Below the pieces are notes generated by a model that worked only from the letters and a program-made list of their open reading frames with translations, had not been told where the DNA came from and did no database searches. From positions 248,001 through 312,000 of the forward strand of contig CAWHZU010000033.1 in the NCBI GenBank assembly GCA_963833885.1: a stretch of 64,000 nucleotides of DNA. Direction: 5' to 3'. Source of the DNA: JASHPR01 sp963833885 (GTDB lineage: Bacteria > Actinomycetota > Actinomycetes > Streptosporangiales > Streptosporangiaceae). Position 1 is the stretch's first letter, and every line of letters begins with the position of its first letter. The position numbers and the translations under genes are program-made. Shown here piece after piece: positions 31,947 through 40,545 of the stretch.

Positions 31947-32691
31947 GCCGCCGCGCCATCCGCAGCCGCGTGCAGTGCCTGACGGACATGCGGCCGTCCG
32001 GGAATCGCTCAATGGCAATATCACCGATCTGCGATAGCAGCAGATCACGGTCGGCCGCTGGCATCCGGCCCACGTAAGACTTGCTCCGCTCGTAGGTCAG
32101 CCACTCGCCGATGCTCAGTGTCCGTGTCCACGGAACCTCGGTCTCGGTGCCGGATTCGAAGAGGCCGATCTCCTCGATGCGCTCGTCGGCCCAGCGGGCG
32201 TCACGGTTGCGCCGGTCGTAGCCGGGGCAGGCGGACTCCAGGAGGCTCTGGTAGGCGTCGAACCACTCCTCGCCGTCGGCCCACTCCTGGTTCCACCATG
32301 CCGCCCAGAACCCGCCGGGCCGCAGCACCCGCGCGATCTCGCGCGGCGCGTTGTCGCACGAAAACCAGTGCCAGGACTGCGCGAAGCAGGCAAGATCAAC
32401 GCAGCCGTCGCGCAACGGCGCCGCGTTCGCGTCGGCGCGCAGGAAGCACGCCTCGGGGCTGTGCTCCCGCGCCTTGCGGAGCATCCTCCCCGCGATGTCG
32501 ACGGCCACGATCCGCCCTCCCCGCGCGGCGAGCTGCCGGGTGGCGATTCCCGTTCCCGCACCGCCTTCCAGCACCAGCTTGCCCGCCAGCGGGCCCGCGG
32601 TGTCCTCCAGTGCCTGGTAGACGCCATCGGGGTAGGACGGCCTTGCGGCGTCGTAGTCCTCGGCCAGCGCGTCGAACTGCGATCTCGCCAT
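31939..32691 (-). CDS. Class I SAM-dependent methyltransferase
   Basis: The protein has 250 residues, with GAGGAGG ahead of the ATG. It has the methyltransferase_11 pattern: FDALAEDYDAARPSYP at the start, motif I VLEGGAGTGIATRQLA, motif II VAVDIAGRML, ADANAAPLRDGCVDLA, and motif post-II RVLRPGGFWAAWW. It transfers a methyl group from S-adenosylmethionine in the cytoplasm. The acceptor is unknown, but similar proteins act on small molecules. It is divergent from the epimerase gene at 32851, with a long perfect hairpin between them. Confidence 0.85.
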   Translation of the reverse strand: MARSQFDALAEDYDAARPSYPDGVYQALEDTAGPLAGKLVLEGGAGTGIATRQLAARGGRIVAVDIAGRMLRKAREHSPEACFLRADANAAPLRDGCVDLACFAQSWHWFSCDNAPREIARVLRPGGFWAAWWNQEWADGEEWFDAYQSLLESACPGYDRRNRDARWADERIEEIGLFESGTETEVPWTRTLSIGEWLTYERSKSYVGRMPAADRDLLLSQIGDIAIERFPDGRMSVRHCTRLRMARRLS

Positions 32692-32728
32692 CTGCGCAGA
32701 GACCTCCTCATGTTTCCGGTGCTTTCAT

Positions 32729-32762
32729 CCTGCCGTCTGGCCGGCAGCCGCCAGACGGCAGG
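32729..32762. promoter_or_regulatory. 13-bp perfect inverted repeat between divergent genes
   Basis: CCTGCCGTCTGGC (32729-32741) and its exact complement (32750-32762) flank an 8-base loop. It lies 38 bases upstream of the methyltransferase start and 89 bases from the epimerase start. It could be a shared operator, a leader hairpin in the methyltransferase mRNA, or both. Confidence 0.45.
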
Positions 32763-32850
32763 TGGCAAGGGATTCTGCTGAGGGGAGCGAAGCTACGCCG
32801 AGGATGAACAGGGCTCGGCGGCCGGGCGCGAGTGCGGCAGGGTGTCTGAC

Positions 32851-33852
32851 ATGAAGCTGCTAGTACTGGGCGGGACCCACCATGTCGGACGGGCGGTGGT
32901 CGAGACGGCCGTGGCCCGGGGGGACGACGTCACCACGCTGAACCGCGGGCTCACCGGGCACCAGCCGCAAGGCGCGCGTGCCCTGCAAGCCGACCGGACG
33001 GACCCGGCGGCGCTGCGCGCCGCGCTCGGTGACGAGTCCTGGGACGCGGTGATCGACACCTGGAGCGGCGCGCCCGCCGTGGTCGGTGACGCGGCCGCGC
33101 TGCTGGCCGGCCGGGCCGGGCACTACGGTTACGTGTCGAGCGTGTCGGTGTACACGGACCCCTTTCCGCGGGGTGCCGACGAGAACACGCCGACGGTGGC
33201 CGCGGACCCGGCCAGCACCGACGGCACGGACTACCAGGCGGCCAAGCGCGGCGGCGAGCTCGCGGCGGCAGCGGCGTTCGGCGACCGGGCGCTGCTGGCC
33301 AGGGCCGGTCTCATCCTCGGGCCGTACGAGATCGTCGGGCGGATGCCGTGGTGGCTGCGGCGGATGGAACGCGGCGGCGACGTGCTGGCCCCGGGGCCGG
33401 CGGACATGCCGCTGCAGTACATCGACTGCCGCGACCTCGCCGCGTGGATGCTCAGCGCCGCCGACCGCGGCCTCGGCGGTGCGTTCAACACCGTGAGCCG
33501 GCGCGGCCAGGCCACGATGGGCAGCCTGCTCGAGGCCGCCAGGGACGTGACCGGATCCCGTGCCAGGCTGGTCTGGGCCCCGCCCGAGGTGATCGAGGCG
33601 GCAGGCATCCAGGGGTGGATCGAGCTGCCAGTCTGGGTGTCGCCAGACGGGGAGGACGCGAGCGTGCACGACATCGACGTCTCGGCCGTCTACGCCGCCG
33701 GCCTGGCCTGCCGGCCGGTGGGGGAGACCGTCGCCGACACCTGGAAGTGGCTGCAGGACGAGGACTGGCAGCCGACGCCGCGGCCCGGGCGCCCGCAGCA
33801 CGGCCTCAGCCCGGACGTCGAGCAGAAGGTCCTGGCCAGCCTGGCCGGCTAG
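32851..33852 (+). CDS. NAD(P)-dependent epimerase/reductase (extended SDR-like)
   Basis: The protein has 333 residues from the ATG at 32851; a GTG nine bases earlier is possible. The Rossmann start is MKLLVLGGTHHVGRAVVE, an atypical GxxxxxG with HHVG. YGYVSSVSVYTD carries the Ser, and DYQAAKRGGELAA the Tyr-x-x-x-Lys-like pair, with Y-Q-A-A-K in the catalytic position. The C-terminal half resembles isoflavone-reductase-like or mRNA-binding epimerase homologues common in actinomycetes. Substrate is unknown. It convergently abuts the PPOX gene by 4 bases. Confidence 0.8.
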   Translation: MKLLVLGGTHHVGRAVVETAVARGDDVTTLNRGLTGHQPQGARALQADRTDPAALRAALGDESWDAVIDTWSGAPAVVGDAAALLAGRAGHYGYVSSVSVYTDPFPRGADENTPTVAADPASTDGTDYQAAKRGGELAAAAAFGDRALLARAGLILGPYEIVGRMPWWLRRMERGGDVLAPGPADMPLQYIDCRDLAAWMLSAADRGLGGAFNTVSRRGQATMGSLLEAARDVTGSRARLVWAPPEVIEAAGIQGWIELPVWVSPDGEDASVHDIDVSAVYAAGLACRPVGETVADTWKWLQDEDWQPTPRPGRPQHGLSPDVEQKVLASLAG

Positions 33853-34256
33853 CGGCGGCCGAGCGACCTTGGCGTGTTCACCTTGTCCGGGGCGACCTTG
33901 AGGATCACGCGCCCCTGCGGGCCGATCGGGTTGCGGTAGTCGGTGCCGACGTACTTGCGGGACAGCTGGTCGATGTGCTCCCGCGCCTCGCCGCCGTCCA
34001 CGGTTTCGACGACCCGGCCGCGCACCTCGGACCAGTCCCAGGGGTCGCTGTCGGAGTGAATCAGCACGGTGATCCTTGGGTCCCTGCGGACGTTCTTGGC
34101 ACGCTGGCGCTGCGGCTCGGTGTTCACCAGCAGGTGCTCGCCATCGGTGTCCACCCAGGTCAGCAGCGCCTGCGGCTGGCCGTCGGGCATCAGGGTCACG
34201 ACCGTGGCCAGATTCTTGCCCCGGGCCAGGCGCACGGTGTCCTCGTCGAGCGGCAT
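33849..34256 (-). CDS. PPOX-class F420-dependent oxidoreductase
   Basis: The protein has 135 residues with a split-barrel flavin/F420 fold: KNLATVVTLMPDGQPQALLTWVD at the N-terminus, VNTEPQRQRAKNVRRDPRITV in the middle, and a C-terminal YVGTDYRNPIG. Length and motifs fit the Rv1155/Rv2074-type family, which uses F420 or FMN to reduce or bind small molecules. It is followed downstream by a convergent epimerase and preceded by the PEBP gene on the same strand (17-base gap), so the two may share an mRNA. Confidence 0.85.
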   Translation of the reverse strand: MPLDEDTVRLARGKNLATVVTLMPDGQPQALLTWVDTDGEHLLVNTEPQRQRAKNVRRDPRITVLIHSDSDPWDWSEVRGRVVETVDGGEAREHIDQLSRKYVGTDYRNPIGPQGRVILKVAPDKVNTPRSLGRR

Positions 34257-34273
34257 CTTTTCTCCTCAGCTGG

Positions 34274-34810
34274 TCAGTGGCCAAACACGGGGACGATCAA
34301 GCCTCGGGCGATCGTGTGGAACCGGAGGTTGAAGCCGGCAACGGCGGGGGAGACGTCGGAGTCGATTCCTAGCTTTTCGGTGTCGAGCGCGTGCACCGCG
34401 AACACATACCGGTGCGGCGGGTCGCCGGCTGGCGGGGCCGCGCCGCCGAAGTCTTTGGTGCCGTAGTCGTTCCTGACCGAGAACGCGCCCTCCGGCAGGC
34501 CGGGACCGCCTTCGCTGCCCGCGCCCGCCGGCAGCTCGGTGACGGACGCAGGTATGTCGATGACCAGCCAGTGCCAGAACCCCGATCCGGTCGGGGCGTC
34601 AGGGTCGAAGAGGGTCACCGCGAAACTCTTGGTCTCCGGGGGGAACCCGTGCCAGCGCAGGTGCGGTGAGATGTTCTGGCCGGTCATCCCGAACGAGTTG
34701 TACACCTGGGCGTCGCTCATCTGCTCGCCATGGCTGACGTCATCGCTCTCCACCGTGAACGACGGCACCTCGGGGTGGAAGTCGTACGGCAGCGGGGCTC
34801 GTTCGGTCAT
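34274..34810 (-). CDS. YbhB/YbcL family (PEBP/Raf kinase inhibitor-like) protein
   Basis: The protein has 178 residues and an ATG start. It carries the PEBP ligand-pocket signatures FDPDAPTGSGFWHWLVIDIP and PPHRYVFAVHALD, plus the N-terminal NISPHLRWHGFP. Bacterial PEBPs are small cytoplasmic or periplasmic proteins of poorly known role. No signal peptide is present here. Length is standard for the family. Confidence 0.88.
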   Translation of the reverse strand: MTERAPLPYDFHPEVPSFTVESDDVSHGEQMSDAQVYNSFGMTGQNISPHLRWHGFPPETKSFAVTLFDPDAPTGSGFWHWLVIDIPASVTELPAGAGSEGGPGLPEGAFSVRNDYGTKDFGGAAPPAGDPPHRYVFAVHALDTEKLGIDSDVSPAVAGFNLRFHTIARGLIVPVFGH

Positions 34811-34909
34811 TGCTTCTCCTCATTCCGGTAACGACGTCGGCGATGCCAACGCTACTCATTCCTGCGGGGCTATCGCTCGCAACCCTGAAGCATCCGGGTA
34901 ACCGCTACG

Positions 34910-36313
34910 GTGGACCGCAGCAATCGCGGCAGTGAAGGGGTCAGCACAGGCGTGAGGGTGACTCGGGGGTCATCGGCCTTGGTGCGGCGCGGACTGGTGG
35001 AACGAGCGTCACCGGCGTGGCTGCGGCGCCGACTGGTGGCACGGGGGTCGCCGGCGTCGGTGTGGCACGGAGTGCGGCGCGGACTGCTTGCCGCGATGCT
35101 GGCCGGCGCGACGCTCATCCCCGGCTACGCCTCGGGCTCTGCTTCGCCCCCATGCCCGGCCCGGGGCTGCGCGCACCAGGGCACGGTTCGCTGGACCCGC
35201 AGGCTGGACGGGTCATGGATAGCCGAGGCCGGGATCGCGGGCACCGTGCCTGCCGCCGGGCAGGCGTATGTCTCGGCCGGCCCGCAGGTGGCCGCCGTCG
35301 GCTACGGCATGAACGTCTATGCGTTCGACGAGACGACCGGGCGGCCACTCTGGACGTCGCCGCTGACCGGGTTTCCGGCCGGGGCGTCGATCGTCTCGGT
35401 CCGGTCCTGGCAGCAGATGGTGACCGCGGGGGTGGACTTCACCGATCCCGGCACCGGTAGCACCGTGCGCAACGAGGTGGTCCTGTCCGGCCAGACTGGC
35501 CAGCGACTGCGCGGCTATCCCGCGACGGCCTACGGCGGCGCGGTCGCGGCCGACCACGCGCACACCGTGATCGTCGGCAACACGTCGGTGACGAGCTACG
35601 ACAACGCCTCCGGCAAGCCGCTCTGGCGCAGGTTGACCGGGACGGTGCCGCAGGCGTGGCGGGTGAACGGCGGCACCCTGCTGGTCACGATTGCCGCCGG
35701 CGGTTACCTGGGCACCGCGCCGGTTACCGCGCTGCGCCGGATCAACCTCGCCACCGGCGCCGAGCGGCTGATCCGCCCTCCGCACGGCTCGTTTGACGGC
35801 ACGCTCAGCGCGGCGCTCGACGGCGTGGCGCTGTTCTCGGGCAGCGCCGGGCTCAGCGCGTACAGCCAGGCGACCGGGGGGCTGCTGTGGCATCGGCGCG
35901 GCGCGGTGCTGCAGGATGAGGATCTGGTCAGAAACGTTCTCTACGTGTCGAAGGGATCCGGCCTGACCGGCCTGAACCCGCGCACTGGCGCCGCTGTCAG
36001 GGGAACGTTGGTCCCGGCGGCGTCAAGCTTCTACGGGGTCAGGGCCGGCGTGGTGCTGGGACTCGACACGGGGTCAGGCGGCGACGCCTGGGGCTACGAC
36101 GTAGCGCAGCGCCGTGTGGTCTGGACCACGCCGTCGCTGCCGTGGCCGCACTACTTCGTCGACCTGTCCGGTATCGGCGGCAGCGCGGACCCGTCGAGCA
36201 GCATGGTCCTGCTGGCCGAGTGCGCCGGGCTCGGAGCCCCGGTGAGCGCGGGCACGACAGCAGGAAACGAGCAGGTGTGCCTGCGACCCGAACTGGTGGC
36301 GATCAGCCGCTGA
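34910..36313 (+). CDS. Secreted PQQ-like beta-propeller protein
   Basis: The frame has 467 codons from a GTG at 34910. The true start may be later, since the first ~50 residues are Arg-rich and repetitive (two RRxL-VxRxSPA-like blocks). A signal-like stretch GLLAAMLAGATLIPGYASGSA ends near residue 80. After it come repeated blade motifs such as VYAFDETTGRPLWTS, ITSYDNASGKPLWRR, LSAYSQATGGLLWHR and VGYDVAQRRVVWTT, typical of PQQ/WD40-like propellers. Family members are surface or periplasmic binding or scaffold proteins. No quinoprotein catalytic residues are evident, so enzyme activity is not claimed. Confidence 0.75.
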   Translation: MDRSNRGSEGVSTGVRVTRGSSALVRRGLVERASPAWLRRRLVARGSPASVWHGVRRGLLAAMLAGATLIPGYASGSASPPCPARGCAHQGTVRWTRRLDGSWIAEAGIAGTVPAAGQAYVSAGPQVAAVGYGMNVYAFDETTGRPLWTSPLTGFPAGASIVSVRSWQQMVTAGVDFTDPGTGSTVRNEVVLSGQTGQRLRGYPATAYGGAVAADHAHTVIVGNTSVTSYDNASGKPLWRRLTGTVPQAWRVNGGTLLVTIAAGGYLGTAPVTALRRINLATGAERLIRPPHGSFDGTLSAALDGVALFSGSAGLSAYSQATGGLLWHRRGAVLQDEDLVRNVLYVSKGSGLTGLNPRTGAAVRGTLVPAASSFYGVRAGVVLGLDTGSGGDAWGYDVAQRRVVWTTPSLPWPHYFVDLSGIGGSADPSSSMVLLAECAGLGAPVSAGTTAGNEQVCLRPELVAISR

Positions 36314-36325
36314 CCCGCGGCATGC

Positions 36326-36736
36326 TCACCGGCCGAGGATCGCCGGGCTGGTGAGCGGGGTGCAGAACCTCGACCGGGAGACGATCTGCGCGGTGCTGAC
36401 CATGGCCCGCGTCGCCGGGCACCGGCTCCCGTTCGGGAACCAGGCCCCGACCAGGACTGCTCCCGCAACGAAGGCCAGCGCGACCGGGAAGAACAGCGCC
36501 GTGCGCAGCCTGGCCCGGCTCGGTGCGCCGAACCAGCGGCCGAACGCCACGAGCCGGTAGCGAATCCGGAGCAAGAATATTGCCGCTTTGGCGCGAACTT
36601 CTTCAATGCGAGGCATTTGCTCGTCACGTGTCAGCCGCGTGAAAATAGAGAAGAGAGATGCAAGACGCGGATCCGATCCGCGCAAGGCATTCTCGATCCT
36701 TTCCAGGATTTTGCGCTGGCTGGCGGGAAGGCCCAT
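36326..36736 (-). CDS. DUF3040 membrane protein
   Basis: The protein has 136 residues. The ATG at 36736 follows GGAGGT at ideal spacing. It begins GLPASQRKILERIENALRGSDPRLASLFSIF, the standard DUF3040 opening (a short helix-rich head with EIExxLxxxDPxLA). One membrane helix is evident (ALFFPVALAFVAGAVLVGAWF). The function of DUF3040 is unknown, but it is typical of actinobacteria. The tail is longer than usual and basic. Confidence 0.8.
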   Translation of the reverse strand: MGLPASQRKILERIENALRGSDPRLASLFSIFTRLTRDEQMPRIEEVRAKAAIFLLRIRYRLVAFGRWFGAPSRARLRTALFFPVALAFVAGAVLVGAWFPNGSRCPATRAMVSTAQIVSRSRFCTPLTSPAILGR

Positions 36737-36844
36737 CGAGACCTCCGATCTGGACCGTGCTTTCCCCAGCCACAACCTAGCAGGGAGCTCCCGGTGCTGT
36801 GGTCCCCGACCGGAAGCTGTGAGCTAGCCCACAGTCGCTCCGCG

Positions 36845-37441
36845 TCAGCCCGCCTGCGACCGGCGCGCGCGGTACGCCGCGACGTGCAGCCGGTTGCCGC
36901 AGGTCCGGCTGTCGCAGTACCTCCGGGACCGGTTCCGGGACAGGTCAACGAAGACGTCCCGGCAGGTCGGCGACGCGCACGCGCGCACCCGCTGGCTCTC
37001 GCCGGAGACCACGAGCTCGGCGAGGCCCATGGCGAGGTGCGCGGCGATCCGGTCCGCCATCGGTGCGGTTGACCGGGACACGTGGATGTGCGGACCACGG
37101 CCATCGTGCGCGACGATCTGCGGTACCGCACCGGTCTCCGCGAGCAGCGCGTTCAGCATGCCGATCGCGGCCTCGTCGTCGCCGGCCTCGCAGCTGACCG
37201 CGATCGCGTCCAGCCGGGCGCGGTGCCCGCGCAGCCGCGGCGCGTCCCTCGGCACGGCCGGGTCCCCGTGGAAGCCGTAGCGATCGCCGAACGCCTGGAC
37301 GTCCGCGACGTCGCGGAGGCCGTCCCCGTCCGCGGAACGGCCGGTGTTGATCAGCTCCGCGCACGCCTCGAGCGCTTCCAGGAGGTCAGCACCAAAACCG
37401 CTTTGACTCCTGTCAGACCGCTCCCGTAGGGTTGACATCAT
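36845..37441 (-). CDS. CGNR zinc-finger transcriptional regulator
   Basis: The protein has 198 residues. The C-terminal zinc ribbon is diagnostic: CASPTCRDVFVDLSRNRSRR, then YCDSRTCGNRLHVAAYRARR, containing the name-giving CGNR. The N-terminal ~130 residues form the ABATE ligand-binding domain. The ATG at 37441 lies in a palindrome and overlaps the start of the divergent EamA transporter gene, so the regulator probably controls itself and the exporter. Alternative starts three bases inside or far upstream exist, but the upstream ones would read through the transporter gene. Confidence 0.88.
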   Translation of the reverse strand: MMSTLRERSDRSQSGFGADLLEALEACAELINTGRSADGDGLRDVADVQAFGDRYGFHGDPAVPRDAPRLRGHRARLDAIAVSCEAGDDEAAIGMLNALLAETGAVPQIVAHDGRGPHIHVSRSTAPMADRIAAHLAMGLAELVVSGESQRVRACASPTCRDVFVDLSRNRSRRYCDSRTCGNRLHVAAYRARRSQAG

Positions 37442-37445
37442 GTCA
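37433..37445. promoter_or_regulatory. Palindrome containing both divergent start codons
   Basis: TGACATCATGTCA is a perfect inverted repeat around one central base. It includes the ATG of the CGNR gene on one strand and of the EamA gene on the other. A related TGAC-N4-GTCA occurs at 37404-37415, about 30 bases away. The pair resembles two operator half-turn-spaced sites for an autoregulator, and neither mRNA could have a normal leader. Confidence 0.5.
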
Positions 37446-38429
37446 GCACCATACGCGGGTACGGTCATTACAGGCAACGACGCTGGAACGTTCGCCGACC
37501 GTAGTCCGCTCCTGCTGGCCGGCCTGGGAGCGGCCAGCATTTCGGCGTCGGGGGTGCTGATCAAGCTCGCCGATACCGGCCCAGCCACCGCGGCGTTCTA
37601 CCGCTGCCTGCTCGCGCTGCCGCTGCTGCTCACGCTGGCCGTGCTGGAGCAGCGCAAGCGCGGGCCGCGGCCGGCGGCCGCCCGCCGTGGTGCCTTCGCC
37701 GCCGGGCTGTGCCTGGCCGTCGACCTGGTGCTGTGGAACCACGCGATCGCCGAGGTCGGGGCGGGCGTGGCGACGGTGCTCGGCAACCTGCAGGTCCTGT
37801 TCGTCGCGTTCGCCGCCTGGGCGCTGTTCGGGGAGCGCCCCGAGCGAAGGTTCCTCATCTTCCTGCCGGTTGTGATGGTCGGCGTCGTGCTGGTGTCCGG
37901 AATGGTCGGTGGCGACGGAGGCGGCACCCATCCGCTGGCCGGGGTCGCGTACGGGCTCGGCACCTCGGTCGCGTACGCGGTGTTCCTGCTGATCCTGCGC
38001 CGGTCGTCGGCCAGCACCCCGCACGTGGCCGGCCCGCTCTCCGAGGTCACCACGGGCGCCGCGCTCGGCGCGCTGCTGCTCGGCCTGGTCTTCGGCGGTC
38101 TGCAGCTGCGGATCGGCTGGCCGTCGTTCGGATGGCTGCTGCTGCTGGCGCTGCTGAGCCAGACGCTGGGCTGGCTGCTGATCACCTCCTCGCTGCCCAG
38201 GCTGCAGGCCGCGATCGCGTCGCTGATCCTGCTGCTGCAGCCGGCCGCGGCGATGCTGCTGGCGTACCTGGTGCTCGCCGAGCAGCCGACCCTGATCCAG
38301 ATCGCCGGAGCCGTGGTGGTCTGCACCGGCGTGCTCGCGATCAGCCTGGCCACGTCGCAGCAGCGCCCACGCGCGCCCGATGCGACAGCCGTGACCAGGA
38401 CACCGGTTGCCGCAGCCGATCGCGGGTAA
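37440..38429 (+). CDS. EamA/DMT-family transporter
   Basis: The protein has 329 residues with ten hydrophobic segments arranged as two EamA repeats (LLLAGLGAASISASGVLIKLA, then YGLGTSVAYAVFLLILRR). The end of repeat 2 shows ASLILLLQPAAAMLLAYLVLAEQP. Members export metabolites or amino acids. There is no ribosome site before the ATG at 37440, which overlaps the CGNR start, so translation may be leaderless. The divergent CGNR regulator is the obvious control gene. Confidence 0.87.
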   Translation: MSAPYAGTVITGNDAGTFADRSPLLLAGLGAASISASGVLIKLADTGPATAAFYRCLLALPLLLTLAVLEQRKRGPRPAAARRGAFAAGLCLAVDLVLWNHAIAEVGAGVATVLGNLQVLFVAFAAWALFGERPERRFLIFLPVVMVGVVLVSGMVGGDGGGTHPLAGVAYGLGTSVAYAVFLLILRRSSASTPHVAGPLSEVTTGAALGALLLGLVFGGLQLRIGWPSFGWLLLLALLSQTLGWLLITSSLPRLQAAIASLILLLQPAAAMLLAYLVLAEQPTLIQIAGAVVVCTGVLAISLATSQQRPRAPDATAVTRTPVAAADRG

Positions 38430-38470
38430 GCCCACCGCAGCGGCCATGACCGGCATCGAGAGGAGGCGTC

Positions 38471-38827
38471 GTGGCTACGGATAAGCAGAAGGCGGCAGCC
38501 CGGGAGAACATCGCCAAGGCGCGTGAGGTGCAGTCCGAACGGGCCCACGGCGAGGACGTGCCCCGCAGCGAGGAGGGCCTGAGCACCGCGGAAAAGGACC
38601 GGCTGCCCACCGAGGAGTTCGCGTTCCCCAACGAGCGCAAGGAGCCGCTGACCGACGCCCGCCACGTGCGCAACGCGATCGCCCGGTTCGACCAGGTCGA
38701 GGGCGTGAGCGACGCGGAGCGGGACAAGGCGTGGCAGCGGATCCTGGCCGCCGCCAAGCGCTACGACGTCCACGTCTCCGAAGCCAGCTGGCGCGACCTG
38801 GCACACGGCGGCAACGACAGCAAGTAG
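38471..38827 (+). CDS. DUF6582-like small hydrophilic protein
   Basis: The protein has 118 residues. The GTG at 38471 follows AGGAGG. It is strongly charged and helical with no membrane segment: KAAARENIAKAREVQSERAHG at the front, LPTEEFAFPNERKEPLTDARH in the middle, and WQRILAAAKRYDVHVSEASW near the end. The DAxHVRNAxARF..AWxRIxxAAxxYxV pattern is the DUF6582 family, also found in phage and mobile contexts. Function is unknown. It follows the transporter by 41 bases and converges with the aminotransferase gene. Confidence 0.75.
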   Translation: MATDKQKAAARENIAKAREVQSERAHGEDVPRSEEGLSTAEKDRLPTEEFAFPNERKEPLTDARHVRNAIARFDQVEGVSDAERDKAWQRILAAAKRYDVHVSEASWRDLAHGGNDSK

Positions 38828-38842
38828 CCGCCGCCCGGCCGG

Positions 38843-40051
38843 CTACTGGTGGTAGTCGGCCAGGAACCGGGCCAGCCGCCCGATCGCGTCGTCCAGCACC
38901 TCGACCGGCGCCAGGAACACCAGCCGAAGGTGGTCGGCGGTGGGCAGGTTGAAGCCGGTGCCGTGGGACAGCAGCAGGTGCTGCTGCTCGAGCAGGTCGA
39001 TGACCATCCGTTCGTCGTCGACGATCTTGTGCACGTCCGGGTCGAGCCGCGGGAACAGGTAGAGCGCCCCGGCCGGCTTGACGCAGTCCACACCCGGGAT
39101 CGCGTTCATCGCCGTCCAGGCGTGATCGCGCTGCTCGCGCAGGCGCCCGCCGGGCTCCAGCAGCGGCTCGATGCTCTGCTTGCCGCCGAGCGCGGGCGCG
39201 ATGGCGTACTGCGCCGGGACGTTGGGGCACAACCGCATGTTGGCCAGCAGTTCCAGGCCCTCGAGGTACTCGGCTGCCTCGTCGCGCGGCCCGGAGACGA
39301 CCAGCCACCCGGACCGGAACCCGGCCAGCCGGTAGGTCTTGGACAGCCCGCCAAGCGTCAGCACCAGCAGGTCGGGGGCGAGCGCGGCCGCGCATTCGTG
39401 CACCGCGTCCTCGTACAGGATCTGGTCGTAGATCTCGTCCGTCAGCACCAGCAGCCGGTGCCGTCTGGCCAGGTCCAGCAGCCCGAGCAGCGTGTCCTTT
39501 GAGTACACCGCTCCGGTCGGGTTGTTCGGGTTGATGATCACCAGCGCCCGGGTCCGCGTCGTGATCTGCCCGGCGACGTGGCCGAGATCCGGCGCCCAGC
39601 CTTCCTGCTCGTCGCAGCGGTAGTGCACGGCGCGGCCGCCGCAGAGCCCGACCGCGCCGGTCCACAGCGGGTAGTCGGGGCTCGGGATCAGCACCTCGTC
39701 GCCGGTATCCAGCAGCCCCTGCAGCGCCATAACGATCAGCTCGGACACGCCGTTGCCGAGGAACACGTCGTCCGGGCCGACCCCGGTGACGCCCTTGCGC
39801 TCGAACGACTCGGCCACCGCCAGCCGCGCGGGGTAGATCCCCCTGGCGTCGCTGTACCCCTGGGCGTCGCGGATGCTTTGCACCACGTCGCGAAGCACGG
39901 ACTCGGGTGCGTTGAGGCCAAATGGCGCCGGGTTGCCCAGGTTGAGCTTGAGAATCTGGTGCCCGTCAGCCTCGAGCTGGCGAGCCCGGCGCAGTACCGG
40001 CCCGCGGATGTCATAGCGAACGTCTCGAAGCCTATTGGCCTGCTGCACCAT
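38843..40051 (-). CDS. alaA: AlaA-like PLP-dependent aminotransferase
   Basis: The protein has 402 residues from the ATG at 40051, which has AAAGGTG upstream. The longer frame adds an unlikely Arg-rich head. It opens QQANRLRDVRYDIRGPVLRRA and LKLNLGNPAPFG, close to the E. coli AlaA/YfbQ opening, and matches that family in length (~405). The PLP site is GLSKTYRLAGFRSGW with the Schiff-base Lys, preceded by NPNNPTGAVY and DEIYDQILYED. It should interconvert glutamate and pyruvate with 2-oxoglutarate and alanine in the cytoplasm. Family assignment is firm; the precise substrate is less so. Confidence 0.87.
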   Translation of the reverse strand: MVQQANRLRDVRYDIRGPVLRRARQLEADGHQILKLNLGNPAPFGLNAPESVLRDVVQSIRDAQGYSDARGIYPARLAVAESFERKGVTGVGPDDVFLGNGVSELIVMALQGLLDTGDEVLIPSPDYPLWTGAVGLCGGRAVHYRCDEQEGWAPDLGHVAGQITTRTRALVIINPNNPTGAVYSKDTLLGLLDLARRHRLLVLTDEIYDQILYEDAVHECAAALAPDLLVLTLGGLSKTYRLAGFRSGWLVVSGPRDEAAEYLEGLELLANMRLCPNVPAQYAIAPALGGKQSIEPLLEPGGRLREQRDHAWTAMNAIPGVDCVKPAGALYLFPRLDPDVHKIVDDERMVIDLLEQQHLLLSHGTGFNLPTADHLRLVFLAPVEVLDDAIGRLARFLADYHQ

Positions 40052-40208
40052 GGCCCCGCACCTTTCCATTGGTCTCAGGGCCCGTAGTGCCGTCATTGGC
40101 CGCACGCGCCGAAACGCTGCCCGGAAGACTACTTAACGGTGCTGCCGACCGTACCGCAAACCGATTGCCGAGCCGCCCCGCCCCGTGGAGACCTCAGTGT
40201 TGCTTAGA

Positions 40209-40221
40209 TCACATTCTGTGA
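40209..40221. promoter_or_regulatory. Inverted repeat TCACA-N3-TGTGA
   Basis: TCACATTCTGTGA is a perfect inverted repeat in an AT-richer patch, 158 bases upstream of the aminotransferase start. It may be an operator. The orientation is opposite to CRP/GlxR sites (TGTGA-N6-TCACA), so I do not assign it to that family. Confidence 0.35.
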
Positions 40222-40283
40222 AAGTGCCTGTTACGCAACGCCCCGCTCCACCCGGCTCCTCCCGCGGGTGAGTCGCCACGGCC

Positions 40284-40323
40284 GGGCTCCTCCCGCTCCA
40301 CCCGGGCTCCTCCCGCTCCACGC
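40284..40323. repeat. 20-bp tandem repeat
   Basis: GGGCTCCTCCCGCTCCACCC (40284-40303) is followed at once by a copy with one change (40304-40323). Partial copies lie on both sides, from about 40241 to 40345. Confidence 0.85.
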
Positions 40324-40545
40324 GGGTTCCGCCCGCGCGGGTTGAGGCGCGCCCGCCGGGCTCCTCCTGCGTCGGCCGACAGCGTGGCGGCCAAGGCCGA
40401 CGACCGCGTTTCGCCGGGCAGGCGGCCGAGCGCCAAGCGAGGTGGCGGTCTCGGTCGGCGGCCGCCCCTCGTATCAACGGATCCGCCAACTTTGTCATCC
40501 GTCTGATTGAATGACTGCACGACCACACCAGCGCGGGAGGGCGAG

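Larger units (their letters stand above)
40052..40545. other. Intergenic region with repeats and a palindrome
   Basis: This 494-base gap lies between the divergent aminotransferase and PPOX genes. I see no convincing gene. It contains the palindrome at 40209-40221 and a C/T-rich repeat block at about 40241-40345. GGGAGG near 40535 is the ribosome site of the next gene. Confidence 0.6.

Noticed and set aside
40241..40345. CRISPR-like repeat array
   Set aside because: Repeats are directly adjacent with no spacers, low-complexity and only 20 bp. It is a tandem repeat.
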